Shown: piece after piece, positions 7,113 to 14,349 of the stretch
Position numbering within the stretch: the stretch's first letter is position 1
Layout of the letters: every line of letters begins with the position of its first letter
Assembly (NCBI GenBank): GCA_900543555.1
Contig: UQRL01000027.1
Coordinates: 1 to 34,684 of the forward strand
Direction: 5' to 3'
Length of the DNA: 34,684 nucleotides
DNA from: an uncultured Oscillospiraceae bacterium
GTDB lineage: Bacteria > Bacillota > Clostridia > Oscillospirales > Acutalibacteraceae
Notes under the pieces: model-generated
Seen by the model: only the letters and a program-made list of their open reading frames with translations
Databases searched by the model: none
Told to the model about the DNA's origin: nothing
Program-made: the position numbers and the translations under genes

Positions 7113-8510
7113 GTGAAACATAGATGGAAAAAGGCCGGGGCCCTGCTGCTGGCCGTGTTGCTGGCAGCGGGAACTTTGACCGCCTGTTCCCCGGAGGAAG
7201 CGGCTTCCTCCACTTTGGAGGAAGCCAACCAGCTCCGCTTGGAGAACGACGGGAAGGAGACCAGCCTGGTGGTAGCAGAGCGCTTTTTCAGCACGGAGCG
7301 CACCGCCGCCCTGGAGGAGATTGCGGAAAAATACATGGCGGATTTCCCCCAGACCCGCATCGAGATCGTCACGGTGGAAAGCGGGGAGGAAGCTATGGGA
7401 ATGCTCCAGTCCGGCGAGGCGGACCTGGTGGAGCTCTCGGAACAGGAGCAGCCCGCCGCGGTGGAGCAGGGCCTTCTCACAGAGCTCTCCCCCTATCTGG
7501 ATGTGTGGGAGGAGCGCTCCACCCTGACAGCCGCGGCCAAGCAGGCCGTGGCCTCTATGGGTGCGGACTTTGCCTATCTGCTGCCCGCCACCTTGAACCA
7601 GGACCTGGTCTATTACCGCAGCGATTGGTTCGAGGAGTTCAACCAGGGCAAGGAGGAGGGCCTGGTCTACTGCCGCATTTGGGAGGACTTTGCCGACGCC
7701 CATCAGAAGCTTCAGGACAAGGGGGCGGCCGGGCTGGTGTTCGGCGGGAAGGACCGCCTGGTGGACCTGTTCGACTCCATCCTGTGGAGCGCCGTGAGCC
7801 TGGGCCGCATGGAGGACCCGGCGGCCTCTTACCTCTCCGCGGTGGATGATAACGACACCCTCTTCACCCTGGAGCAGGCCGCTGCGGCGGCGGAGCAGTT
7901 CTCTGCCCTGATCCGGGACGCCGTTCCTCAAGAGGCCCTGGACTGGACCGAGGACCAGGCCATAGAGGCCTTCACCAGCGGCCAGGCCATTGCCCTGCTG
8001 GCGGGCCAGGACCGGCTGGAGGACATCGCCGGGGCCATGGAGGAGGGCACCTGGGGCGTGGCCGCCTATCCCCGGGGGACCACGGGCACGGCCATCACCA
8101 GCCTGGAGTTCACCGGTTTTGGCGTGGCGGCTTCCGCGGAGAATGTGGGCAACGCCGTGCACTTCCTCACCTACCTGTCCAACGGGGACAACAACACCCA
8201 CCTGGCCAAGGCCTGCGGCACGGTGCCCATCCACACCACTGCCGCCGACCTGGAGCCCTCCCTGGAGGAGACGGGCCTGTCTGTGAACCTGCTGATGGTC
8301 CGCCGGGCAGACTGGTACTTCTATGCCCAGGAGCCGCTGATGTACCGCGCCCAAGAGGGCTGGCGGGAGACGGCCAATCAGGCCCTGCAGGAGTTTCTTG
8401 CCGGGGAGATGACCCAGCAGGAACTTCTGGCCTCGTTCGACGGGTACTGGAGCCAGGCCCGGGCCGGCGAGGGGGAGCTGTGGCAGGCGCAAGAGGAGAC
8501 AGAACAGTGA
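7113..8510 (+). CDS. Extracellular solute-binding lipoprotein (family 1-like)
   Basis: The 465-residue protein begins with a lipoprotein signal: basic start KHRWKK, hydrophobic AGALLLAVLLAAGT, then the lipobox LTAC with the lipidated Cys25. The mature part resembles ABC solute-binding proteins of the sugar/oligopeptide type. It shows an alpha/beta N-lobe (YMADFPQTRIEIVTVESG), the central AYLLPATLNQDLVYYRSDWFEEF, a GQAIALLAGQD hinge region and the C-terminal YLSNGDNNTHLAKACGTVP segment. The start is GTG at 7113, preceded by AAAGGAAGG; the nearby ATG at 7124 is out of frame. No permease or ATPase gene is adjacent, and the gene has its own promoter and terminator. It is therefore an orphan binding protein. 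The ligand cannot be inferred. Confidence 0.8.
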   Translation: MKHRWKKAGALLLAVLLAAGTLTACSPEEAASSTLEEANQLRLENDGKETSLVVAERFFSTERTAALEEIAEKYMADFPQTRIEIVTVESGEEAMGMLQSGEADLVELSEQEQPAAVEQGLLTELSPYLDVWEERSTLTAAAKQAVASMGADFAYLLPATLNQDLVYYRSDWFEEFNQGKEEGLVYCRIWEDFADAHQKLQDKGAAGLVFGGKDRLVDLFDSILWSAVSLGRMEDPAASYLSAVDDNDTLFTLEQAAAAAEQFSALIRDAVPQEALDWTEDQAIEAFTSGQAIALLAGQDRLEDIAGAMEEGTWGVAAYPRGTTGTAITSLEFTGFGVAASAENVGNAVHFLTYLSNGDNNTHLAKACGTVPIHTTAADLEPSLEETGLSVNLLMVRRADWYFYAQEPLMYRAQEGWRETANQALQEFLAGEMTQQELLASFDGYWSQARAGEGELWQAQEETEQ

Positions 8511-8515
8511 CCTTG

Positions 8516-8539
8516 GGCCCCGGGACACCGGGGCCTTTT
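8516..8539 (+). terminator. Intrinsic terminator after the lipoprotein gene
   Basis: GGCCCCGG pairs perfectly with CCGGGGCC around GACA, followed by TTTT. It begins 5 nt after the stop codon. Confidence 0.88.
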
Positions 8540-8572
8540 CGCACCTTGCGGGACCGATGTGAAATTAGGCCC

Positions 8573-8601
8573 TTGTGAAGCGCCGGTGAATTTGGTATAA
8601 T
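8573..8601 (+). promoter_or_regulatory. Sigma-A promoter for the thyX operon
   Basis: TTGTGA (8573-8578), 17-nt spacer, TATAAT (8596-8601), with TGG directly before the -10. It probably drives thyX and the closely spaced genes after it. Confidence 0.8.
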
Positions 8602-8642
8602 ATTTTAGATTATGAGATTCTATGTCGGAAAGGATGAGCGGG

Positions 8643-9401
8643 ATGAAGGTAAAGCTGCTGGCCTATACGCCGGAGCCGGAGAAGACGGTGGCCTGCGCCG
8701 CCAAGCTGTGCTATGCCGCGGCGGACATCGACACAGTGTATGAGGGGCTGACGGAGGAGAAGACCGCCTCCTTTTTGGAAATGCTCAACTCCATCGGACA
8801 TGAGAGCCCCATCGAGCACGCCAGCTTCACCTTTGGCATCGAGGGGGTGTCCCGGTCCCTGCTGGCCCAGATTACCCGGCACCGCATCGCCTCCTTCAGC
8901 GTGCAGAGCCAGCGCTATGTGAAGGAAGAGGGCTTCCAGTTCGTGCTCCCTCCGGAGATCGAGGCCCTGCCAGAGGCCAAGGAGGAGTTCCTGCGGGCCA
9001 TGGAGGAGGACCAGGAACACTACGAACGGCTGACCGCCCTGCTGAAGGAGAAGCACCAAGCGGCGTTTTTGGCCGCCGGAGAGACGGAGAAGGCCGCCGC
9101 CCGCAAGGCGGAGAAAAAGGCCATTGAGGATGCCCGCTTTGTGCTGCCCAACGCCTGCGCCACCAAGATGATCTGCACCATGAACGCCCGCTCTCTGCTG
9201 AACTTCTTCTCTCACCGGTGCTGCAACCGGGCCCAGTGGGAGATTCGGGAGCTGGCTACCCAGATGCTCAAAGAGGTGAAGGTTGTGGCGCCCCATCTCT
9301 TTGAAAAGGCAGGCCCGCCCTGCCTGCGGGGCGCCTGCCCCGAGGGGAAGATGTCCTGTGGGCAGATGGCCCAGGTGCGGGAAACATTCAAAGCGCTGTA
9401 A
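8643..9401 (+). CDS. thyX: FAD-dependent thymidylate synthase ThyX
   Basis: The 252-residue protein carries the diagnostic ThyX signature RHR-x7-S-x-R as RHRIASFSVQSQR at 79-91. HESPIEHASFTF (53-64) and NARSLLNFFSHRCC further on are also typical. ThyX methylates dUMP to dTMP using methylene-tetrahydrofolate and FAD/NADPH. It releases tetrahydrofolate directly and replaces ThyA. Three in-frame ATGs lie close together (8622, 8634, 8643). The last is preferred because GGAAAGG at 8627-8633 is nine bases away and the protein then begins MKVKLLAYTPEPEK; the first would lie only about 14 nt from the predicted transcription start. A CPEGKMSCGQM cysteine cluster closes the protein. The next gene is dTMP kinase, the following step of the pathway. 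Confidence 0.95.
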   Translation: MKVKLLAYTPEPEKTVACAAKLCYAAADIDTVYEGLTEEKTASFLEMLNSIGHESPIEHASFTFGIEGVSRSLLAQITRHRIASFSVQSQRYVKEEGFQFVLPPEIEALPEAKEEFLRAMEEDQEHYERLTALLKEKHQAAFLAAGETEKAAARKAEKKAIEDARFVLPNACATKMICTMNARSLLNFFSHRCCNRAQWEIRELATQMLKEVKVVAPHLFEKAGPPCLRGACPEGKMSCGQMAQVRETFKAL

Positions 9402-9467
9402 ATTTCTGCCCGGCCGTTCCATACTAAAAGGGGAAGAAGGCCGGGCTTCGGAAAGGGGAGAGAAGCC

Positions 9468-10136
9468 ATGAGCCTGATTGTGCTGGAAGGGCTGGACGGC
9501 AGCGGCAAGGGCACCCAGACCCAGCTGCTGTTTGAGGAGCTGTCCCAGCGGGGAAAGCCGGTGCGGAAGGTCACCTTCCCCGACTACCAGTCGCCCTCCT
9601 CCTCGCTGGTGAAGATGTACCTGAACGGGGAATTCGGCGCCCAGCCGGAGGACGTGAATGCCTACGCCGCCAGCGCCTTTTACGCGGTGGACCGCTTTGC
9701 CAGTTTCCGCAAGGGCTGGGGCGGGGACTACCGCCAGGGGAAGCTCATCCTCTGCGACAGGTACGCCACCTCCAACATGGTGTACCAGATGGGAAAGCTC
9801 CCCCGGGCGGAGTGGGACGGCTACCTGGCCTGGATGGAAGATTTTGAGTATCAAAAGCTGGGCATTCCCCGGCCGGACCTGGTGCTCTATCTGGACATGC
9901 CCATCGAAGTTTCTCAAAAGCTGCTGCTGCAGCGCTACCAGGGGGACAGCGGGAAAAAGGATATCCACGAGAGCCACCTGGCGTTCCTGCGCTCTTGCGG
10001 GGAATGCGCCCGCTATGCCGGGCAGCGTCTGGGCTGGAAGGTGGTCCCCTGCGCGAAGGGAGGGGAGCCCCTGCCCGTGGAGGAAATCCACCGGGCGGTG
10101 CTGGCGGCTGTGGAGCCTCTGCTGGAAAAACCTTGA
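9468..10136 (+). CDS. tmk: Thymidylate (dTMP) kinase
   Basis: The 222-residue protein has the Walker A loop GLDGSGKGT (8-16), the DRYATSN motif (97-103) of thymidylate kinases and a parallel strand PDLVLYLDMP before the lid region. It phosphorylates dTMP to dTDP with ATP in the cytoplasm. It is somewhat longer than the common 205-215 residues, with an extra segment AEWDGYLAWMEDFEYQKLG after the DRY motif. Some clostridial thymidylate kinases of this lineage carry such inserts. GGGGAG precedes the ATG by about eight bases. Its position right after thyX puts two successive dTTP-pathway steps together. Confidence 0.92.
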   Translation: MSLIVLEGLDGSGKGTQTQLLFEELSQRGKPVRKVTFPDYQSPSSSLVKMYLNGEFGAQPEDVNAYAASAFYAVDRFASFRKGWGGDYRQGKLILCDRYATSNMVYQMGKLPRAEWDGYLAWMEDFEYQKLGIPRPDLVLYLDMPIEVSQKLLLQRYQGDSGKKDIHESHLAFLRSCGECARYAGQRLGWKVVPCAKGGEPLPVEEIHRAVLAAVEPLLEKP

Positions 10137-10150
10137 GAGGAGAGAGCCCT

Positions 10151-10336
10151 ATGGACGAGCAGGACAGAAAGCGTTCGGTGGTGCAAAAGACCGTGTGGAA
10201 GGGCGTCAGCTTTGGCAGCGTGCTTGCCATGGTCATCAGCTATTGCAACTGGCACTCGGTGGGGTGGGCCATTGTCCACGGCTTGCTCAGCTGGGTGTAT
10301 GTGATCTATTATGTGATACGGTACGGTTTTTCTTGA
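10151..10336 (+). CDS. Small two-helix membrane protein, unknown function
   Basis: I do not recognise this 61-residue product. It has a charged N-terminus (MDEQDRKRSVVQK) followed by two hydrophobic stretches, GVSFGSVLAMVISYCNW and GWAIVHGLLSWVYVIYYVI, joined by HSV. It probably forms a membrane hairpin. AGGAGAG lies a few bases before the ATG, 14 nt after the tmk stop codon and 31 nt before the DJ-1 gene. Spacing, ribosome site and well-formed hydrophobicity support a real gene. The pattern resembles short conserved clostridial membrane proteins, but no function follows from that. Confidence 0.7.
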   Translation: MDEQDRKRSVVQKTVWKGVSFGSVLAMVISYCNWHSVGWAIVHGLLSWVYVIYYVIRYGFS

Positions 10337-10367
10337 AAAGCCGCCTGACGGGAAAGGATGGTTTGCG

Positions 10368-10916
10368 ATGGTGGTTGTGTTTTTGGCGGAAGGCTTTGAA
10401 GAGGTGGAAGCCCTGGCCCCTGTGGACGTGATGCGCCGGGCTGGGCTTACAGTAAAGCTGGCCGGCGTCACTGGAGAGAGGGTGACCGGCTCCCACGGCA
10501 TCTGTGTCCAGACGGATCTGGCCGCGGAAGAGGTGGACGTTTCCGCACTGGAGGCCATGGTGCTGCCCGGCGGCCTGCCCGGCACCCACAACCTGGAGGC
10601 TTCCCCCGCGGTGCAGGGCTGTATCGACAGCTGCGTGGAGCAGGGCAAGCTGGTGGCCGCCATCTGCGCGGCGCCCTCTATTTTGGCCCACAAGGGCCTG
10701 CTGGCTGGAAAAAACGCCACGGCGTTCCCCAGCTTCCAGAAGGATTTGCAGGAGGGCGGCGCCCTTCTCAGTGAAAGCTATGTGGTGCGGGACGGCCAAT
10801 TCCTCACCGCCCGGGGCATGGGGGTGGCCACCCAGTTTGGCCTGGCCCTGGCTGCCGCGCTGGTGTCGGAGGAAAAGGCTGCGGAGATCCGTGCCTCCAT
10901 CCAGTGGGAGGGGTAA
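10368..10916 (+). CDS. DJ-1/PfpI family protein
   Basis: The 182-residue protein is a full-length DJ-1 family member. LAEGFEEVEALAPVDVMRRAGL (6-27) matches the conserved N-terminus including the glutamate (Glu14) that pairs with the reactive cysteine. VLPGG (65-69) and the nucleophile elbow AAICAAPSILA, with Cys100, follow. ARGMGVATQFGLAL near the C-terminus is also typical. Family members are deglycases, chaperones or thiamine-biosynthesis-related; annotations as 4-methyl-5-(beta-hydroxyethyl)thiazole phosphate synthesis protein are common but not supported by context here. The stop codon overlaps the start of the next gene (TAATG), indicating translational coupling. Confidence 0.9.
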   Translation: MVVVFLAEGFEEVEALAPVDVMRRAGLTVKLAGVTGERVTGSHGICVQTDLAAEEVDVSALEAMVLPGGLPGTHNLEASPAVQGCIDSCVEQGKLVAAICAAPSILAHKGLLAGKNATAFPSFQKDLQEGGALLSESYVVRDGQFLTARGMGVATQFGLALAAALVSEEKAAEIRASIQWEG

Positions 10917-11503
10917 TGGAGAAAAAGGCCCCCCTGCGCAAGGAGCTGTTGGCCCGCAGAGACGCCTTGCCAGGGCGGGAGGAGAGGTCCCGGGCCATTC
11001 GGAGGCAGGTGCTGGCCTTGCCGGAATACCGGCGGGCCCGGCGGCTGCTGCTTTACCTGAGCCAGGGCAGCGAGGTGGACACCTGGCCCCTGCTGGACCG
11101 CGCCCTGGCCCAGGGAAGGGCCGTGTATGCGCCCCGCTGCCTGGATGGACAGGGAAACATGGCCTTTTACCGTGTTTTTTCCCGGGAGGACCTGGCCCCC
11201 GGCCGCTTTGGCCTGTGGGAGCCCCTCCAGGAGAGATGCCCTCTCTTGACGGAATGGGAGGGGGCTTTGTGCCTGGTGCCCGGCATTGCCTTTGACAGGG
11301 AGGGCTTCCGCCTGGGCTATGGAAAAGGATATTATGACCGCTTCTTGGGGTCCCGCCCGGTAGAGGCTGTTGGGGTGTGCTTTGAAGGGCTGCTGCTGCC
11401 CAGGCTGCCCCGGGGGCCCTTTGACAGGCAGGTGGCCCGGCTGGTGACAGAGGCAGGGGTCCTTTGTGCGGAGCAAGGCCCCGGAAAGGAAGGTTGCGAA
11501 TGA
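10916..11503 (+). CDS. 5-formyltetrahydrofolate cyclo-ligase
   Basis: The 195-residue protein carries the family signature VPGIAFDREG (121-130) and GYGKGYYDRFL (134-144), plus LRKELLARRDAL at the N-terminus. It converts 5-formyl-tetrahydrofolate to 5,10-methenyl-tetrahydrofolate with ATP and so recycles a folate storage form into the one-carbon pool used by ThyX. The start is the ATG at 10916, sharing its A with the upstream TAA stop and preceded by GGGAGGGG. A slightly longer start at 10904 would lie inside the previous gene and is less likely. The 3' end overlaps the mltG start as ATGA. Confidence 0.93.
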   Translation: MEKKAPLRKELLARRDALPGREERSRAIRRQVLALPEYRRARRLLLYLSQGSEVDTWPLLDRALAQGRAVYAPRCLDGQGNMAFYRVFSREDLAPGRFGLWEPLQERCPLLTEWEGALCLVPGIAFDREGFRLGYGKGYYDRFLGSRPVEAVGVCFEGLLLPRLPRGPFDRQVARLVTEAGVLCAEQGPGKEGCE

Positions 11504-12789
11504 ACCACGAACAGAATCCCCGCGGCGGAGAGAGCCGCGGCACAGGAAATTTTAAGCTGAACATTGATGAACGGGATCTGGCCACGGGCAGCATTGACGT
11601 GCAGGAGCGCCGGGGCCAGCCGCCCCGGCCGGAGTACTCTGCCAACAAGGCGTTCCTTACGGACAAGGAGCGCCGTCAGGAGGAGAAGGCCCACAAAAAG
11701 CGGGATAGGCTGAAGGCCCGGAAAAACCGCCGGGTGTTCTCCCTGGTGTGGCTGTGCATGGTGCTGCTGGTTTCCTTCACCCTGGCCAGCTACCTGATCA
11801 CCGGATCGAACGACTTTTTCGCGGTGGGTCGCTCGGAAGGCACCACCGAGGTGACCATCCCTGAGAACGTCACCATTGATGAGCTGACCCAGATCGTTTA
11901 CGACGCGGGGGCCATCAAGGAGCCGGAGTTCTTCCAGCTCTTCTGTAACGTGACAGTGGATGAGGAGGAGCTGGGGTGGTTCCAGCCCGGCGTTTACCAG
12001 CTGGAGACCAACATGGATTACCAGGATATCATCAGCACCCTGCAGGGCGGCAACGAGACCCGCGAGGTGGTCACCGTCACCTTCCCCGAGGGTATGACGG
12101 TGCTGCAGGTGGCTGCCCTGCTGGAGGAAAATGAGGTCTGCTCCCAGGAGGATTTCCTGACAGCGGTTAATTCCAGCGATTTCGATGGCTATGATGCCAT
12201 TGCCCCCATCGCCGGGGCCACTGGCAAGTATTATAAGCTGGAGGGATACCTCTTCCCCGACACCTATGACTTCTACAAGGGGGAGGAGATCGACTCTGTA
12301 GTGGGCAAGCTGGTGTACAACTTCCAGAACCGCACCGCCGACCTGGAGGAGCGCATCGCCGCCTCTGGCATGACGCTGGATCAGATTGTCACCATGGCCT
12401 CTATCATCCAGCGGGAAGCCGCCAACACCCAGGACATGGCCAACGTTTCCGCCGTGCTCCACAACCGCCTGGACTTTGGCGGGGAGTATGGCATCTACCG
12501 GCTGGAGTGCGACTCCACCATCTACTACCCCTACCAGCGGGCGGAGGACGTGCCGGAGACCGGGGCCCTCTCTTATGGAAATTACGACACCTATGAGGTT
12601 CAGGGCCTGCCTGCGGGAGCTATCTGCAATCCCGGACTGGACGCGATTGAAGCGGCACTGAACCCCAACACCGAGGGCGACGCCGCCAACTACCTGTATT
12701 TCTGCCACGCCGCCGACGGCACCGCCTACTATGCCACCAACGCGGACGACCATGCCTACAATATGCAGCTGGCGGGCCTGACGGAGTGA
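11500..12789 (+). CDS. mltG: Endolytic murein transglycosylase MltG
   Basis: The 429-residue protein has a charged cytoplasmic N-terminus (1-78), one transmembrane helix (about 79-101) and an extracellular YceG domain. LEGYLFPDTYDF (247-258) and MASIIQREAAN (299-309) are the family motifs; Glu306 is the probable catalytic acid. A DPNTEGDAANYLYF-like end of the domain (NPNTEGDAANYLYFC) is present. MltG cuts nascent glycan strands and terminates their elongation. The start is ATG 11500, overlapping the upstream TGA and preceded by GGAAAGGAAGG. A longer frame from 11464 lacks a ribosome site and would run through the previous gene. A U32 gene follows after 4 nt. In Bacillus a methyltransferase gene (trmR) usually lies between these two; it is absent here. 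Confidence 0.93.
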   Translation: MNHEQNPRGGESRGTGNFKLNIDERDLATGSIDVQERRGQPPRPEYSANKAFLTDKERRQEEKAHKKRDRLKARKNRRVFSLVWLCMVLLVSFTLASYLITGSNDFFAVGRSEGTTEVTIPENVTIDELTQIVYDAGAIKEPEFFQLFCNVTVDEEELGWFQPGVYQLETNMDYQDIISTLQGGNETREVVTVTFPEGMTVLQVAALLEENEVCSQEDFLTAVNSSDFDGYDAIAPIAGATGKYYKLEGYLFPDTYDFYKGEEIDSVVGKLVYNFQNRTADLEERIAASGMTLDQIVTMASIIQREAANTQDMANVSAVLHNRLDFGGEYGIYRLECDSTIYYPYQRAEDVPETGALSYGNYDTYEVQGLPAGAICNPGLDAIEAALNPNTEGDAANYLYFCHAADGTAYYATNADDHAYNMQLAGLTE

Positions 12790-12793
12790 GTTT

Positions 12794-14023
12794 ATGACAA
12801 GAGTGAGACCAGAACTGCTCTCCCCCGCAGGGGACCGGGAGCGCTTAGAGGCCGCGGTGCGCTATGGCGCGGACGCGGTGTACCTGGCGGGGAAGAGCTT
12901 CGGCATGCGCTCGGCCCCCCAGAACTTTGGGGAGGAGGAGCTGCGGGAGGCGGTGGCCTACTGCCACGCCCGGGGAGTGAAGGTCTATGTCACCTGCAAC
13001 ACCCTGCCCCGCAACGGGGAATTTGAGGAGCTGCCTAGCTTCCTCACCGCCTGCCAGGATATGGGCGTGGACGCCTTCATCATCTCCGATTTGGGGGTGC
13101 TGGCCCTGGCTGGGAAGGTGGCCCCCCAAGTGGAGCGGCACATCTCCACCCAGACGGGCATTGTCAACTACGCCGCCGCCCAGGTCTGCTGGGAGCTGGG
13201 GGCCAAGCGGGTGGTGCTGGCCCGGGAGGTGCCCCTCTCGGAAATTAAAGGCATCCGGGAGCGGGTGGACCCCGGCCTGGAGCTGGAGGCCTTTGTCCAC
13301 GGGGCCATGTGCATGTCCTTCTCCGGCCGGTGCGTCATCTCTAACTATATGACCGGCCGGGACGCCAACCGGGGCGAGTGCGCCCAGCCCTGCCGCTGGG
13401 AGTACCACCTGGTGGAGGCCCAGCGCCCGGGGGAGGTGTACAGCCTGGTCCAGGAGGAGAAGGGCGCCTACTTCTTCAACTCCAACGATTTGCGGATGAT
13501 TGACGCCATCCCCCAGATGATGGACGCGGGCATCACCAGCCTGAAAATCGAGGGCAGGGCCAAGTCCGCCTACTATGTGGCTTGTGTCACCGCCGCCTAC
13601 CGCCGGGCCATTGATTTCGCGTGGGAGCACCCCGGCGAGCCACTGCCCGCCGCCATCCTGGCGGAGACGGAAAAAATCAGCCACCGGCCCTACTCCCACG
13701 GCTTCTACTTTGGGGGCGAGCCCGGCCAGACGCTGGACCGCAGCCACTACGCCCGGGGCTACGAGCTGGTGGCCGTGTGCCAGGGCCGGGAGGACGGCCT
13801 GGTCACCCTGCGGGAGCGCAACCGGTTTTTCCGGGGCCAGGAGGTGGACATCCTCCAGCCGGGGAGAGAGCCCTTCACCGCCACGCTGGACGAGCTGTAC
13901 AACGAGGACGGCGAGGCCATCCAGGTGGCTCCCCACGCGGAGATGGTGGTCCGCTGGAAAACGGACCTGCCCGTGGAGGCGGGGGCTTACCTGCGGGTGA
14001 AAAAAGAGCCGCGAAGCGAATAA
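12794..14023 (+). CDS. Peptidase U32 family protein, TrhP-like tRNA hydroxylation factor
   Basis: The 409-residue protein contains the U32 signature EAFVHGAMCMSFSGRCVIS (165-183). Cys173, Cys180, Cys196 and Cys200 are arranged as in U32 proteins that hold an iron-sulfur cluster. It starts RPELLSPAGDRERLEAAVRYGADAVY, the typical beta-barrel entry. Characterised relatives (TrhP, formerly YegQ and YrrN/YrrO) make 5-hydroxyuridine at tRNA wobble position 34 using prephenate; older collagenase annotations are doubtful for this group. The length fits the longer TrhP2-type subunit, and no shorter partner lies beside it. The ATG follows the mltG stop by 4 nt. The last codons (KEPRSE) run into the hairpin repeat that starts at once after the stop, so its tail may be repeat-derived. 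Confidence 0.85.
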   Translation: MTRVRPELLSPAGDRERLEAAVRYGADAVYLAGKSFGMRSAPQNFGEEELREAVAYCHARGVKVYVTCNTLPRNGEFEELPSFLTACQDMGVDAFIISDLGVLALAGKVAPQVERHISTQTGIVNYAAAQVCWELGAKRVVLAREVPLSEIKGIRERVDPGLELEAFVHGAMCMSFSGRCVISNYMTGRDANRGECAQPCRWEYHLVEAQRPGEVYSLVQEEKGAYFFNSNDLRMIDAIPQMMDAGITSLKIEGRAKSAYYVACVTAAYRRAIDFAWEHPGEPLPAAILAETEKISHRPYSHGFYFGGEPGQTLDRSHYARGYELVAVCQGREDGLVTLRERNRFFRGQEVDILQPGREPFTATLDELYNEDGEAIQVAPHAEMVVRWKTDLPVEAGAYLRVKKEPRSE

Positions 14024-14024
14024 A

Positions 14025-14235
14025 GCGCGTGGCCGCGCGGGACAAGTCGCGCACGCCGCTTAAGGGCGGCGTGGTTTGTGGGGAGAGGCGAACAAGCGGC
14101 CCGCGCTCGAGTCAGATAGAGACAAGTAAAAGTTTGCGAGGGTGTTGGTGCCCGGTGGGCACCGCCAAACACCGGCCGAGGCGGCACGCAGAAACTGTAA
14201 GACAGAGCCTCTCCCATGGAGAGGGCTGCTTCCCT
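14025..14235 (+). repeat. Third copy of the structured hairpin repeat (partial)
   Basis: This copy follows the U32 stop codon immediately. It begins with hairpin 14025-14029/14034-14038, then AAGTCGCG, hairpin CGCCGC/GCGGCG (14054-14059/14066-14071, TTAAGG loop), GGTTTGTGG (14072 onward) and the marker GAGACAAGTAAAAGTTT at 14119-14135, identical to that at 300-316. After the marker come stems GGTGCCC/GGGCACC (14147-14153/14157-14163) closed by GGTGTT/AACACC, and CTCTCC/GGAGAG near 14209-14223. Compared with 205-470 the words between stems are conserved and the stems differ. The later hairpins of the left unit are missing or replaced, so the copy looks truncated. Confidence 0.7.
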
Positions 14236-14266
14236 GTGGAGCGTGCTGGAAAAGAAAAACGGAGCG

Positions 14267-14302
14267 AAAAGACATCCAAGCCTTGCCTTGGGTGTCTTTT
14301 TT
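14267..14302. terminator. Intrinsic terminator, nearly symmetric
   Basis: AAAAGACATCCAAG pairs with CTTGGGTGTCTTTT (one wobble) around CCTTGC, with TTTT on the right side and AAAA on the left, so it could act on either strand. It ends the mltG-U32 transcription unit before the carboxypeptidase gene. Confidence 0.85.
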
Positions 14303-14317
14303 CGCGGCGGGGAACAT

Positions 14318-14342
14318 ATCCTTTCTATACCACAGAAAGGAT
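14318..14342 (+). promoter_or_regulatory. Inverted repeat that can cover the ribosome-binding site
   Basis: ATCCTTTC (14318-14325) and GAAAGGAT (14335-14342) are perfectly complementary around a 9-nt loop. The right arm is the Shine-Dalgarno sequence for the ATG at 14350. In mRNA the stem would hide the ribosome site. Whether the stem is transcribed depends on the unmapped start site. Confidence 0.5.
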
Positions 14343-14349
14343 GATCCCT

